Source: DAOUJH01 sp965248955
GTDB lineage: Bacteria; Chloroflexota; Dehalococcoidia; Lucifugimonadales; QGNO01
NCBI GenBank assembly: GCA_965248955.1
Contig: OZ252212.1
Coordinates: 1,612,001-1,676,000, forward strand
Length of the DNA: 64,000 bases
Direction of reading: 5' to 3'
Part shown: piece by piece, positions 25,173-33,173 of the stretch
Layout: every line of letters begins with the position of its first letter
How positions within the stretch are numbered: the stretch's first letter is position 1
Program-made: the position numbers and the translations under genes
The notes under the pieces: model-generated
Databases searched by the model: none
Told to the model about the DNA's origin: nothing
What the model saw: only the letters and a program-made list of their open reading frames with translations

Positions 25173-26075
25173 ATGAACCTAATAAAGACAGGCGTGCTGT
25201 TCATTTTTCTGACCTTTCTATTGCTTCTCACCGGAGCACTGATAGGCGGCGGCGACCCCTCCATAGTGCTGATCTTCCTCTTCATAGCCCTGGCTATGAA
25301 CATTCTTGGCTTCTGGTTCAGCGACAAGCTGGTGCTATCCATGTCGCGTGCAAAGCTGGCCTCTCAGGATGAAGCGCCAGAGTTGCATAGCGTAGTGGAC
25401 GAGCAGGTGCACTTGGCCGGAATCCCCAAGCCCAAGGTGTTCGTCATGGATTCCGATTCGCCCAACGCCTTTGCCACCGGCCGCAGTAAGAAGAAAGCCT
25501 CGATTGCGGTGACCACGGGTATCATGCGCATTCTGAATCGCGATGAGCTCGGCGGCGTAATAGCCCATGAGCTAGCCCACGTCGGCAACCGGGATACGCT
25601 GATTATGACAATGGTGGCCGCGGTGGCCGGCGCCATAACCATGATAGCCTGGATGGCGCAGTGGTCGCTTATCTTTGGCGGAATGAGCGGCCGGCGCGGT
25701 GGAGGCGGCGGCGCTGTAGGATTGATAGGGTTGCTAGTTGTAGTCATCGTCATGCCTCTGGCGGCAACCCTTGTGCGGCTGGCCATATCCCGCACCAGGG
25801 AGTACCAGGCCGACCGTAAGGGCGCGGCGACGTCTGGCAAACCGCTGGCCTTGGCCAGCGCATTGGCAAAGCTTCAGAAGGGCAGCAATGCACGGAGCAT
25901 GGACATACCCAAAGAGCGTCTTGAGCCTGTTTCGCACCTGTTCATTGTAAATCCGCTGAGCAGCTTGAGCGGTCATGGATTGGCACGCCTCTTCTCGACG
26001 CATCCCCCAATTGAAGAACGCGTCCGACGCCTTCAGGCAATAGAGGCCAACAGCGGTCCCAGGATGATTAGATAG
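25173..26075 (+). CDS. htpX: Membrane zinc metalloprotease HtpX
   Basis: A 300-residue M48 peptidase. Two N-terminal hydrophobic segments (about 5-25 and 30-50) are followed by the zinc site H132-E133-L-A-H136 in IAHELAHVGNRDT, two more hydrophobic segments (about 145-165 and 190-210), and the third ligand region SRTREYQADRKGA. HtpX degrades misfolded membrane proteins, with its active site in the cytoplasm. Length and topology are normal. The strong Shine-Dalgarno sequence and nearby -10 box suggest its own promoter. trxB begins 178 bases downstream, in the same direction. Confidence 0.94.
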   Translation: MNLIKTGVLFIFLTFLLLLTGALIGGGDPSIVLIFLFIALAMNILGFWFSDKLVLSMSRAKLASQDEAPELHSVVDEQVHLAGIPKPKVFVMDSDSPNAFATGRSKKKASIAVTTGIMRILNRDELGGVIAHELAHVGNRDTLIMTMVAAVAGAITMIAWMAQWSLIFGGMSGRRGGGGGAVGLIGLLVVVIVMPLAATLVRLAISRTREYQADRKGAATSGKPLALASALAKLQKGSNARSMDIPKERLEPVSHLFIVNPLSSLSGHGLARLFSTHPPIEERVRRLQAIEANSGPRMIR

Positions 26076-26252
26076 CAGGCGCCGGCGGGGCTTCCAAGCA
26101 ATACGCGCGGAATCTACGGCCTGTTTCAGCGCATCTCGATTTCTGATGACCGGGAGGAATTCGAAGCAAAGAGAGGCATTCGATGGCCGCACTGATCACG
26201 GCGGCTTCAGACCTTGAACCTGCATATTCAGAGATAGAGGGAGGGATACCCA

Positions 26253-27200
26253 GTGGCTGGCAACGCTGAATTCGACGTAATAATAGTAGGTGGAGGAGCA
26301 ACGGGGCTGAGCGCGGCTCTATACACGTCCCGCGCCATGCTCAAAACAGCGATAGTCGAAAGACTTGCGCCAGGAGGACAAATCCTAATTACCGACGTCA
26401 TAGAGAACTACCCCGGATTCCCCGACGGCGTTACCGGACCGGAGCTGGCCCAGCTATATGAGCAGCAAGCCACCAAGTACGGCGCTGAGATTCAGTACGA
26501 TTCAGTCGTTGGACTGAAGAATCTGGATGGCGCGGTGAAGACCGTAATAGGCTCGGAGGGTGAATACAGCGCCAAGGCGATCATCATCTCTTCCGGTGGA
26601 GACCACAACAAACTCGACGTGCCCGGCGAAGAAGAGTACTCCGGCAAGGGCGTCTCCTATTGCGCCACCTGCGACGGCAACTTCTTCCGGGATATGCCGG
26701 TTGCCGTTGTTGGAGGAGGCGATTCAGCAATGCAGGAAAGCCTGTATCTGACGCAGATGACGGAGAAGGTGACCGTTCTACACCGCCGAGACAAGCTCCG
26801 GGCCAGCAAGATTCTGCAAGACAGAGCAATGAAGCACCCCAAGATAGAGTTCAAATGGAACACGGTTGTAGAGAGGGTCCAAGGCAACGGTCTGATGGAG
26901 TCCGTGCTATTGAAGAACACGCACTCAGGCGAGACATCGAGCTTGGATGTGCCTGGTTTATTCGTCTTTATAGGCTTCCATCCCAATACCGAGTTTCTCA
27001 GAGGAAGCCCCATAGAGCTCGATGGCGGGGGTCATATCATTGCCAACATGGCAATGGAAACCAACCTGCCCGGAGTTTATGGAGCCGGCGACGTAAGGGC
27101 CAACTCCGACCGGCAGCTGGGCACCGCTGTGGGAGATGGCATAACGGCTGCACTCAGCGCGTACCACTACATTGAAGAGTTAGGAGATGAAACCCCGTAG
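26253..27200 (+). CDS. trxB: Thioredoxin reductase
   Basis: A 315-residue flavoprotein disulfide reductase. FAD is bound by VGGGATGLSAALY, NADPH by AVVGGGDSAMQES, and the redox pair is C137/C140 in YCATCDGNFF. The C-terminal GAGDVRANSDRQLGTAVGDG closes the FAD site. It transfers electrons from NADPH to thioredoxin, which in turn could supply CysH and CcdA in this genome. A GTG start is used, with GGAGGG upstream. A 48-base perfect palindrome begins at its stop codon. Confidence 0.94.
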   Translation: MAGNAEFDVIIVGGGATGLSAALYTSRAMLKTAIVERLAPGGQILITDVIENYPGFPDGVTGPELAQLYEQQATKYGAEIQYDSVVGLKNLDGAVKTVIGSEGEYSAKAIIISSGGDHNKLDVPGEEEYSGKGVSYCATCDGNFFRDMPVAVVGGGDSAMQESLYLTQMTEKVTVLHRRDKLRASKILQDRAMKHPKIEFKWNTVVERVQGNGLMESVLLKNTHSGETSSLDVPGLFVFIGFHPNTEFLRGSPIELDGGGHIIANMAMETNLPGVYGAGDVRANSDRQLGTAVGDGITAALSAYHYIEELGDETP

Positions 27201-27246
27201 TAAATGAGAGAGGGAGTTGGATATCCAACTCCCTCTCTCATTTACT
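27199..27246. terminator. 48-base perfect palindrome between trxB and the A-type Fe-S protein gene
   Basis: Two perfect 24-base arms with no loop, from AGTAAATGAGAGAGGGAG to its exact complement, starting on the trxB stop codon. It lies between two convergent genes, so it may terminate both, but neither side has a T-run, which makes intrinsic termination less sure. It may act as an mRNA 3' end stabiliser. Confidence 0.55.
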
Positions 27247-27261
27247 CAAACCCTATACTGG

Positions 27262-27627
27262 CTAGTGGCCGCCACAGCCGCCGGAGCCGCCGCAGGCACA
27301 GCCGCCGGAGCCGCCGCAGGCACACCCGCCGGACTCTATATTGGGGTTATTGATTACAAAGCCGCTGCGCATCAGCCCGTCCATATAATCTATTTCAGAA
27401 CCCTGCAACAACGGAAGACTATCCTGATCAACCACAATCTGAACGCCGTTGGAATGCATTAGCATATCATCCTGGCTGGTCTGGCCGTCTAAGGAAAGGG
27501 AATACCCCGGTCCGCCATGAGGACTCGCCGTGACGGCTATTCTCAATGCTGCCCCGATTTCACCTTCCTCCTCTATGATCTCCTTCAGCTTGGTTGCCGC
27601 CAGTTCGGTAACTTTAATCTCCTCCAA
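27262..27627 (-). CDS. A-type iron-sulfur protein (HesB/IscA-like), unusual cysteines
   Basis: A 121-residue HesB/IscA-fold protein (VTELAATKLKEIIEEEG..., NGVQIVVDQDSLPLLQGSEIDYMDGL, then FVINNPN). Standard family members bind Fe or [Fe-S] clusters with one Cys near residue 35 and a C-terminal CxC. Here the first site reads SPHGGPGYSL and has no Cys, while the C-terminus is extended into Gly/Cys repeats (GGCACGGSGGCACGGSGGC, ending GGH). It may therefore bind metal only through the tail. It converges on trxB across the large palindrome. Confidence 0.82.
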   Translation of the reverse strand: MEEIKVTELAATKLKEIIEEEGEIGAALRIAVTASPHGGPGYSLSLDGQTSQDDMLMHSNGVQIVVDQDSLPLLQGSEIDYMDGLMRSGFVINNPNIESGGCACGGSGGCACGGSGGCGGH

Positions 27628-27783
27628 TTGCGGTCTCCTTTCGCTCCCCTAGTAGATAGGGTGAAACGCAGCTTATCCTTGGCTGCCAGTTTAGCACCCC
27701 AAGTTGAATAGGGTCAACCGAAGTCGCCTCATGTTGGGAGGGGAGATTGCGGGGTAAGAAGGCTGTCACTACAATGTGGATAC

Positions 27784-27869
27784 GCCGAAGTGGCGGAATG
27801 GTAGACGCGATGGTCTCAAAAACCATTGGGGGCAACCCCGTCCCGGTTCGAGTCCGGGCTTCGGCACCA
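27784..27869 (+). tRNA. tRNA-Leu (CAA)
   Basis: A type II tRNA with a long variable arm. Acceptor GCCGAAG/CTTCGGC, anticodon loop CTCAAAA between TGGT and ACCA (anticodon CAA), variable arm TTGGGGGCAACCCCG, T-arm CCGGTTCGAGTCCGG, discriminator A and encoded CCA (27867-27869). Confidence 0.95.
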
Positions 27870-27954
27870 GAATGTCACTCGTTTGCTCTGGCAGAAGAAA
27901 TCCGGGGCCGACATTCCAGCGTACTACGGTAAAGTAAACGGTCAGCGCATCAAT

Positions 27955-27984
27955 TTGACAGAGGACTATGGTTTATTGTATGTT
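27955..27984 (+). promoter_or_regulatory. Putative promoter upstream of the first ABC operon
   Basis: TTGACA at 27955-27960, 18-base spacer, TATGTT at 27979-27984. It precedes a terminator hairpin and the substrate-binding protein gene. The rest of the 230 bases between tRNA-Leu and the gene holds no other recognisable signal. Confidence 0.4.
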
Positions 27985-27991
27985 TCCTCGG

Positions 27992-28033
27992 CACAATCGT
28001 TGCTTAATCAATATAGGGACGATTGTGTTTTTC
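27992..28033 (+). terminator. Intrinsic terminator between tRNA-Leu and the ABC operon
   Basis: CACAATCGT (27992-28000) pairs with ACGATTGTG (28019-28027), followed by TTTTTCT. It may end the tRNA-Leu transcript; if the promoter at 27955 is real, it lies in the ABC operon leader and could attenuate it. Confidence 0.65.
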
Positions 28034-28100
28034 TGATAAGAATCACTATTCACAGACCAAGCCAAGTAAGATTTTGAGTTCCATTAGGAGGGTGCGCATT

Positions 28101-29996
28101 ATGCGAACAGTTCTCTCGCCTCGTAAGTTCTTAGGGGCTGCCGTAGGCATAGGCCTTTTGTTTGTGCTGGCGTGCGGTTCGGCTGAGGAAGACCCAACGC
28201 CGACGCAGCGGCCGGCAGATACGCCTACCTCTGTGGCGGTGCCTACGCTTGTGCTGCCAACGGCGACAGCTACACCAATACCACCACAGCCAGGTGTAAC
28301 GGCGGCGCCCACCGCGACCAACACACCAGCACCACCGACGCCGACGCCGCTGCCCGGTGATGAGCCGCAGTACGGCGGCAGCGTGACGGTGCCGGGTAAC
28401 TGCGGACCGCTGGACGCCAACCATAGCCAGACCGGTTTCTGCTGGAACGGCTTGGGATGGATTGGGAACATCTACAACGGACTGATAAGAGTGAACCCCG
28501 TAGACCGCGTTACCGTTGAAGGCGATCTGGCCGAGGATTGGAGCGTCAGTGGAGACGGCACAGAGTACACCTTCAATATCAGACCCGGAGTGGTGGATCA
28601 CGAAGGCAACCCCTACACGGCCGAAGACGCCGCGTATCAGCTGATACGCTATGAGGAGCGCCCGAACGGCATCAACCCCCGCCGTCAGGGGTGCATCCAG
28701 GCATATGTGGCCGACATACTAGATGACAATGGCAACCCGGTAGCCAACCCCGGTGCCGAGGCCGTTGATTCTTCGACACTGCTGATAAGGCTGGATGCTC
28801 CCCGCGCTGCGTTTGTCTCCTGTATCTCCGGTGCATGGAGCGCGTTCTTGCCGGATACATACACCAGCCAGATTGACGACCCCATGGTAACGCCGGACGG
28901 CTACAGGGACCTTGACTTTGCACAGGGTGAGGCTATTGGCACCGGCCCATTCAAGGTCGTCAACCATGAGATTGACAACATCACGGAGCTCGAGCGACAC
29001 GACCAGTTCTTCCGTGACGGGTTCCCCTACCTTGACGGCTACACATCAGTGTTCATTCCAGATGCGGCAGTTCGGGTGGCCAACTTCCGTGCAGGCAGAA
29101 TTGATGCCCTGGGTGTCTTTGACAACCAGCCGAGCAAGTCGGATGCAGAGGAGTTGCAGAGGGCGGTAGGCGACGATTTGGTTGCCCCTCTAATCAACGC
29201 CATGGGCTGGCGCGGCATACAGTTGAACTTGTCTAATGCGCCGTTTGGCCCCATAGGCGACCCCACCGCAGACAAGATCCGTACCGCCATCCAGATGGGC
29301 TTTGACCGTCAAGAGATGAGCAAGCTGAACTACGATGGCATTGGTACGTTGGCTACGCCTTACTTCTTCTACTGGGACTGGATTGCCACGCCTGACCAAT
29401 GGTTCGAGGCATTGCCTGGGTTCGACCCTGACGAGATGGTAAGGGAAGAGCAGCTTGCTGCAGCGCAAGCTCTCATGCAGGAGGCTGGCTATGGCCCGGA
29501 CAACCTGCTCCCCGTAGAGGCCGTAGTCACGACCGGTAGTCAAAATGAAGCGGAGATACAAGGCCAGTGGCTGAGAGACAACCTCTATCTTGACGTGACA
29601 ACCACCAATATGGGTAATACCTCCGCTCTGCGGGCACGAACCGGCCCCGGAGATTTCCAGATGATAGCTGTGGAGAGCATCGGCGCTTCCTTCGCTGACC
29701 CTGACGCCTTCAACTTGGGTGTGTTCTTCACTGACGAAGAGGGTGGTAGGAACTGGACATCATGGGTAAACGAGGATTGGCGTGCACTTCATGAGCAGCA
29801 GCTCGTGCTAAACGACCCGGCGGAGAGAGGTCCGGTGCTGTTCGAAATGGCTAAGATTCTCTATGCCGACGCTGCTCTGGTTGGCAACAATAGGCCTGCC
29901 CTGGTACATGGTTGGCGTGGCAACTGGAGGGGCTACGTGGCTCCCATCATCCACGCCTCCAACATGACACTGGAGCACGTCTGGCTGGCTGAGTAG
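28101..29996 (+). CDS. ABC transporter substrate-binding lipoprotein, family 5 (copy 1)
   Basis: A 631-residue extracytoplasmic protein. The signal peptide ends in a lipobox (FVLAC, Cys 25), followed by a Pro/Thr-rich linker to about residue 90, then the peptide/nickel-type binding domain (EDWSVSGDGTEYTFNIRPGV, GTGPFKVV, FFRDGFPYLDG). These proteins capture oligopeptides or similar solutes for the membrane permeases encoded next. ATG 28101 is chosen for its AGGAGGGTG and for giving a proper signal peptide. It is paralogous to the protein at 40475-42454. The ligand is unknown. Confidence 0.9.
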   Translation: MRTVLSPRKFLGAAVGIGLLFVLACGSAEEDPTPTQRPADTPTSVAVPTLVLPTATATPIPPQPGVTAAPTATNTPAPPTPTPLPGDEPQYGGSVTVPGNCGPLDANHSQTGFCWNGLGWIGNIYNGLIRVNPVDRVTVEGDLAEDWSVSGDGTEYTFNIRPGVVDHEGNPYTAEDAAYQLIRYEERPNGINPRRQGCIQAYVADILDDNGNPVANPGAEAVDSSTLLIRLDAPRAAFVSCISGAWSAFLPDTYTSQIDDPMVTPDGYRDLDFAQGEAIGTGPFKVVNHEIDNITELERHDQFFRDGFPYLDGYTSVFIPDAAVRVANFRAGRIDALGVFDNQPSKSDAEELQRAVGDDLVAPLINAMGWRGIQLNLSNAPFGPIGDPTADKIRTAIQMGFDRQEMSKLNYDGIGTLATPYFFYWDWIATPDQWFEALPGFDPDEMVREEQLAAAQALMQEAGYGPDNLLPVEAVVTTGSQNEAEIQGQWLRDNLYLDVTTTNMGNTSALRARTGPGDFQMIAVESIGASFADPDAFNLGVFFTDEEGGRNWTSWVNEDWRALHEQQLVLNDPAERGPVLFEMAKILYADAALVGNNRPALVHGWRGNWRGYVAPIIHASNMTLEHVWLAE

Positions 29997-30013
29997 CGTA
30001 GAGATACTTGATG

Positions 30014-30056
30014 AAAACGAAGTCTGCGGTCCATCAAGGGCCGCAGACTTCGTTTT
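30014..30056. repeat. Perfect stem-loop between substrate-binding protein and permease genes (operon 1)
   Basis: AAAACGAAGTCTGCGG (30014-30029) is the exact complement of 30041-30056, with an 11-base loop. The second arm ends in TTTT, so it could terminate part of the transcripts and give more binding protein than permease. An equivalent hairpin is in the second ABC operon at 40414-40460. Confidence 0.75.
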
Positions 30057-30102
30057 AGAAGCCCGTGATTTTAGATCCAAAGTAGGATAAGCTAGAGGGG
30101 CA

Positions 30103-31062
30103 ATGAGGAAATACATTCTGAGGCGCGTGTTGCTTTTCGTGCCTACTCTGCTGGGTGTTGCACTGGTCATCTTCATACTCCTTCGCATCCTACCGGGAGA
30201 CGTTGCCGTGCAGATACTTGCCGGTCCCAATGGAGAGGCCGAGTATACCCAGGAGGACGTGGATAACCTAAGAGAAAGACTTGGCTTGAATGATCCGGTC
30301 CACGTTCAGTTTGTGAAGTGGGTCTGGGACTTCGCTAGGGGAGACCTGGGCCACTCATTCGCCACCAACCGCCCCGTATGGGGTGAGCTAAAGCGACAGT
30401 TCCCCATTACTCTTCAGCTTGCTGTCCTGACCGCAATTGTGGTTACTGTCATCGCCATACCGATTGGAATCATCGCCGCAGTGAAGCAGGATGGGTGGCT
30501 GGACTATATCCTGAGAACGTTTGCCATCGTGGGGTTGGCGATGCCCAGCTTCTTTGTGGGTCTGCTTGTCATACTGGGGTTGTCGGTCTACGTAGGGTGG
30601 CTGCCTCCGGTCGGGTTCACCAGCCTTTGGCAGGATCCCGTTACCAGCGTCCAGCAGCTTCTTCTGCCCGCTGTCGCGCTTGGGTTCAGCAGCAATGGAT
30701 TGCTGCTGCGGATCACTCGGACTCAGCTCTTAGAGGTGCTGCGTGAGGACTACGTGAGGACGGCAAGGGCAAAGGGACTGACGGAACGTGTAGTCATCAT
30801 GAAACACGCGGTGAGGAACGCGCTGTTGCCTGTTGTGACGGTAGGAGGGACGCAGATAGGCTTCCTGTTCTCCGGTACCATTGTCATAGAAACGCTGTTC
30901 AACCTTCCCGGGCTGGGCAGAGGGTTAATAAATGCCCTCAACACTAGGGACCTGCCTGTGATCCAGATATACATCATGTACTTTGCACTGGTGGCCCTTG
31001 TGGCGAACTTGATAGTAGACCTAACGTATGCCTGGCTTGATCCGCGTATCCGCTACGCCTAA
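30103..31062 (+). CDS. ABC transporter permease, DppB/OppB type (copy 1)
   Basis: A 319-residue inner membrane permease beginning MRKYILRRVLLFVPTLLGVALVIF, typical of DppB. It has about six transmembrane helices and the cytoplasmic EAA-like loop REDYVRTARAKGLTERVVI, where the ATPase docks. The C-terminus LTYAWLDPRIRY is characteristic. It forms a heterodimer with the DppC-like protein encoded next. No ATPase gene (DppD/DppF) is present in the operon, so the transporter must use subunits encoded elsewhere. GAGGGG precedes the ATG. Confidence 0.93.
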   Translation: MRKYILRRVLLFVPTLLGVALVIFILLRILPGDVAVQILAGPNGEAEYTQEDVDNLRERLGLNDPVHVQFVKWVWDFARGDLGHSFATNRPVWGELKRQFPITLQLAVLTAIVVTVIAIPIGIIAAVKQDGWLDYILRTFAIVGLAMPSFFVGLLVILGLSVYVGWLPPVGFTSLWQDPVTSVQQLLLPAVALGFSSNGLLLRITRTQLLEVLREDYVRTARAKGLTERVVIMKHAVRNALLPVVTVGGTQIGFLFSGTIVIETLFNLPGLGRGLINALNTRDLPVIQIYIMYFALVALVANLIVDLTYAWLDPRIRYA

Positions 31063-31083
31063 GTCCGCTAAAGAAGGTCGGTT

Positions 31084-31992
31084 ATGGCTACGCAAAACTC
31101 AATTGAAAGCACCGGGATATTAGCACCCCAGGCTCCCTCTCCATGGAGCAGACGCTGGCGAGGCTTTACGCGGTTCCTGCGCTCTAAACCGCTGGGAACA
31201 ACGGGGCTTGTTCTGGTGGTTTTCTTTGCTGTTCTGGCTGCTTTCCCCGACATATTCGCTCCACAAGACCCAAGGGCATTCGACTCAAGCAAGCTCCTGG
31301 AAGGGCCGAGTGCGAATCATCTCTTTGGTACGGACTTCGCGGGTAGAGACGTTCTCAGCCGTGTGATATTTGGAGCAAGGATTTCCATATATGTGGGGAT
31401 GACGTCGATGCTCATCGCGGCGGTGGTGGGCTCGTCAATAGGAGTCACCAGCGCATATTTTGGCGGAAAGCTCGACCTTGTGGTGCAGCGCTTCGTAGAT
31501 GCATTCATAGCCTTCCCCTCTCTGGTGCTGGCCCTAGCCTTGGTCGCGCTGTTCACAGCGTCTTTGACTAATATCATCATCGCCATCTCCATAGTGTTCA
31601 CACCCAGGTTGGCCAGGGTCATACGGTCGGTGGCGTTGAGCATCAAGGAGATACCTTATATAGAGGCGTCGCGGGCCATAGGGGCCAGCGACGCCCGTAT
31701 CATGCTGCGGCACGTTTTACCCAACACCTTTGCCTCTCTCATGGTCTACTCCACCAGCTTGGTGGGCAGCGCAATCTTGATAGAGGCCTCGCTCAGCTTC
31801 CTGGGTGTTGGAATGCCTGTGGGTACCATCACCTGGGGCGCTCAGCTCAGCGGTCAGGTGCTGCGGTACTTCACGGTTGCGCCGCACATTGCCATATTCC
31901 CAGGCTTTGCTCTAACGTTGGCCGTGTTTGGAGTCAACATATTGGGCGATGCCATGCGTGACGCGCTTGATCCGAGGTTGCGCGGCAGGTAG
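31084..31992 (+). CDS. ABC transporter permease, DppC/OppC type (copy 1)
   Basis: A 302-residue permease with a cytoplasmic N-terminus, one helix (about 38-58), then five more. The FGTDFAGRDVLSRVIFGARIS and IPYIEASRAIGASDARIMLRHVLPN segments are hallmarks of DppC, the latter being the EAA loop. The end GDAMRDALDPRLRGR is typical. It is 21 bases after the DppB-like gene. The operon stops here: the next 100 bases hold only a REP-like unit and IS30 copy B, so an ATPase gene could once have been lost, but no remnant is visible. Confidence 0.93.
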   Translation: MATQNSIESTGILAPQAPSPWSRRWRGFTRFLRSKPLGTTGLVLVVFFAVLAAFPDIFAPQDPRAFDSSKLLEGPSANHLFGTDFAGRDVLSRVIFGARISIYVGMTSMLIAAVVGSSIGVTSAYFGGKLDLVVQRFVDAFIAFPSLVLALALVALFTASLTNIIIAISIVFTPRLARVIRSVALSIKEIPYIEASRAIGASDARIMLRHVLPNTFASLMVYSTSLVGSAILIEASLSFLGVGMPVGTITWGAQLSGQVLRYFTVAPHIAIFPGFALTLAVFGVNILGDAMRDALDPRLRGR

Positions 31993-32072
31993 CCGGGGAT
32001 GCTTCGTCGGCGGGCGTGGATTTAGGGCAAACGGGGACTGACCGACTCCTCAGCATGACAGACGCCCTTCTT

Positions 32073-32096
32073 CCGTCATGCCCGCGCAGGCGGGCA
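32073..32096. repeat. REP-like palindromic unit interrupted by IS30 copy B
   Basis: CCGTCATGCCCGCGCAGGCG followed by GGCA on the left; the sequence resumes on the other side of the element as GCATCCAGGGG. Joining the two sides gives a complete unit of the common form CGTCATGCCCGCG...GCGGGCATCCAGG, so the element inserted in the 3' arm of the palindrome. It contains the transposase stop codon at 32076-32078. Confidence 0.75.
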
Positions 32097-33086
32097 GGTG
32101 GATTCACATTTCAAGTGCAACACTCTATCCAAAAATATCTCTGCCGGAGTCCTATAATCGAGACACTTGCGGGGGGTATTATTGTAGGCCTGAATCATTT
32201 GCGTAAACCGTTTTTGAGGCAACGCTGCCAAGTCCGTTTTGCGGGGCAGGGTCCGCCGCAGCCGACCGATGGCGTTCTCTACCCCACCCTTCTGCCAGGG
32301 AGAGTAAGTATCGCAGAAAAAGGTCTCTATACCCAGATCGTGGAGTTGGTAATGGAGTGCGAACTCGGTCCCGTTGTCGAAGGTGACCGTCCGTCGCCAT
32401 TCGGGGGGAAACTGACCCAACACTTGGGACATGGCGGAGGCGATGGGGACGGATGCCTTGCCAGGGGGTCTCAGGGCTATGAGGATGCGGGAGTGGCGTT
32501 CGTGCATGGTAAGCACGGCATGGCCATAGGCCCTGAACAGCATTAGGTCGGCCTCCCAGTGACCAGGAGTGCGGCGGTCAGCAGCGCTCTGCGGGCGCTC
32601 GGTGATGGGACGACGCTTAGCCATGAAGGAAGCAGGGCTGCCGCCTTTGTGGCCTCTCCAACCACGCTTGGACTTAGCTCGGGGCAGGTAGTGGCGCCAG
32701 CTGTAGTCCTTCTTACGAGCAATCTGGCCGTAGATGAACCTGTAGATGCTCTCGTGGGAGATGACTGTATCCCCTGACTCCATAGCCATCCGTCCCGCCA
32801 CCTGCTCCGGTGACCAGCCCTGCTTGAGTCCAGAGAGCACCTTATCCCGCAGCGCCTCATCTCGCTCCAGTCGAGAACCACGCCAACGCCGGGCATGGGC
32901 TTGCTGGTTCGCATACCTGGGCTGGTATCCCTGAGTTCTTGAACCATTGCGCTTCAGCTCACGAGCCACTGTCGATGGCGAGCGATCCAGACTTGCCGCG
33001 ATTTGGCTGACCGAGTATCCCGAGGCTTGTAGTCGGGCAATTTCACACCTCTCTTCAATGGTGACATGTCCATAACTTTTTCCCAT
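32076..33086 (-). CDS. IS30 family transposase, copy B
   Basis: A 336-residue product nearly identical to copy A, with Ser instead of Arg at residue 4, Arg for Lys in NGSRTQG, Asn for Asp in RYANQQ, and a different last few residues because they come from the flanking REP-like unit. The helix-turn-helix and the DDE residues are all intact. The stop is TGA of the target sequence GGCATGACGG, seven codons after the element's end, exactly as in copy A. Probably active or recently so. Confidence 0.93.
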   Translation of the reverse strand: MGKSYGHVTIEERCEIARLQASGYSVSQIAASLDRSPSTVARELKRNGSRTQGYQPRYANQQAHARRWRGSRLERDEALRDKVLSGLKQGWSPEQVAGRMAMESGDTVISHESIYRFIYGQIARKKDYSWRHYLPRAKSKRGWRGHKGGSPASFMAKRRPITERPQSAADRRTPGHWEADLMLFRAYGHAVLTMHERHSRILIALRPPGKASVPIASAMSQVLGQFPPEWRRTVTFDNGTEFALHYQLHDLGIETFFCDTYSPWQKGGVENAIGRLRRTLPRKTDLAALPQKRFTQMIQAYNNTPRKCLDYRTPAEIFLDRVLHLKCESTCPPARA

Positions 33087-33130
33087 GACAACACCTTAAC
33101 CAAGTGTTGCACTTCGTTTGTGAGTTTAGG
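32097..33130 (-). mobile_element. IS30 family insertion sequence, copy B
   Basis: 1034 bases, the same length as copy A. Terminal inverted repeats are at 32102-32124 and 33103-33125. Direct repeats GCA flank it (32094-32096 and 33131-33133). By eye the two copies are identical over the first 600 or so bases, and the dozen differences cluster in the part encoding the transposase N-terminus. It separates the first ABC operon from lhgO without breaking either. Confidence 0.88.
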
Positions 33131-33173
33131 GCATCCAGGGGCAGGGGTGGCGTCCTGAAGGCGCTCCTTTCTA

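Noticed and set aside
31993..32072. Remnant of an ABC ATPase gene after operon 1
   Set aside because: No Walker or signature motif can be read in any frame in the short stretch before the REP-like unit.
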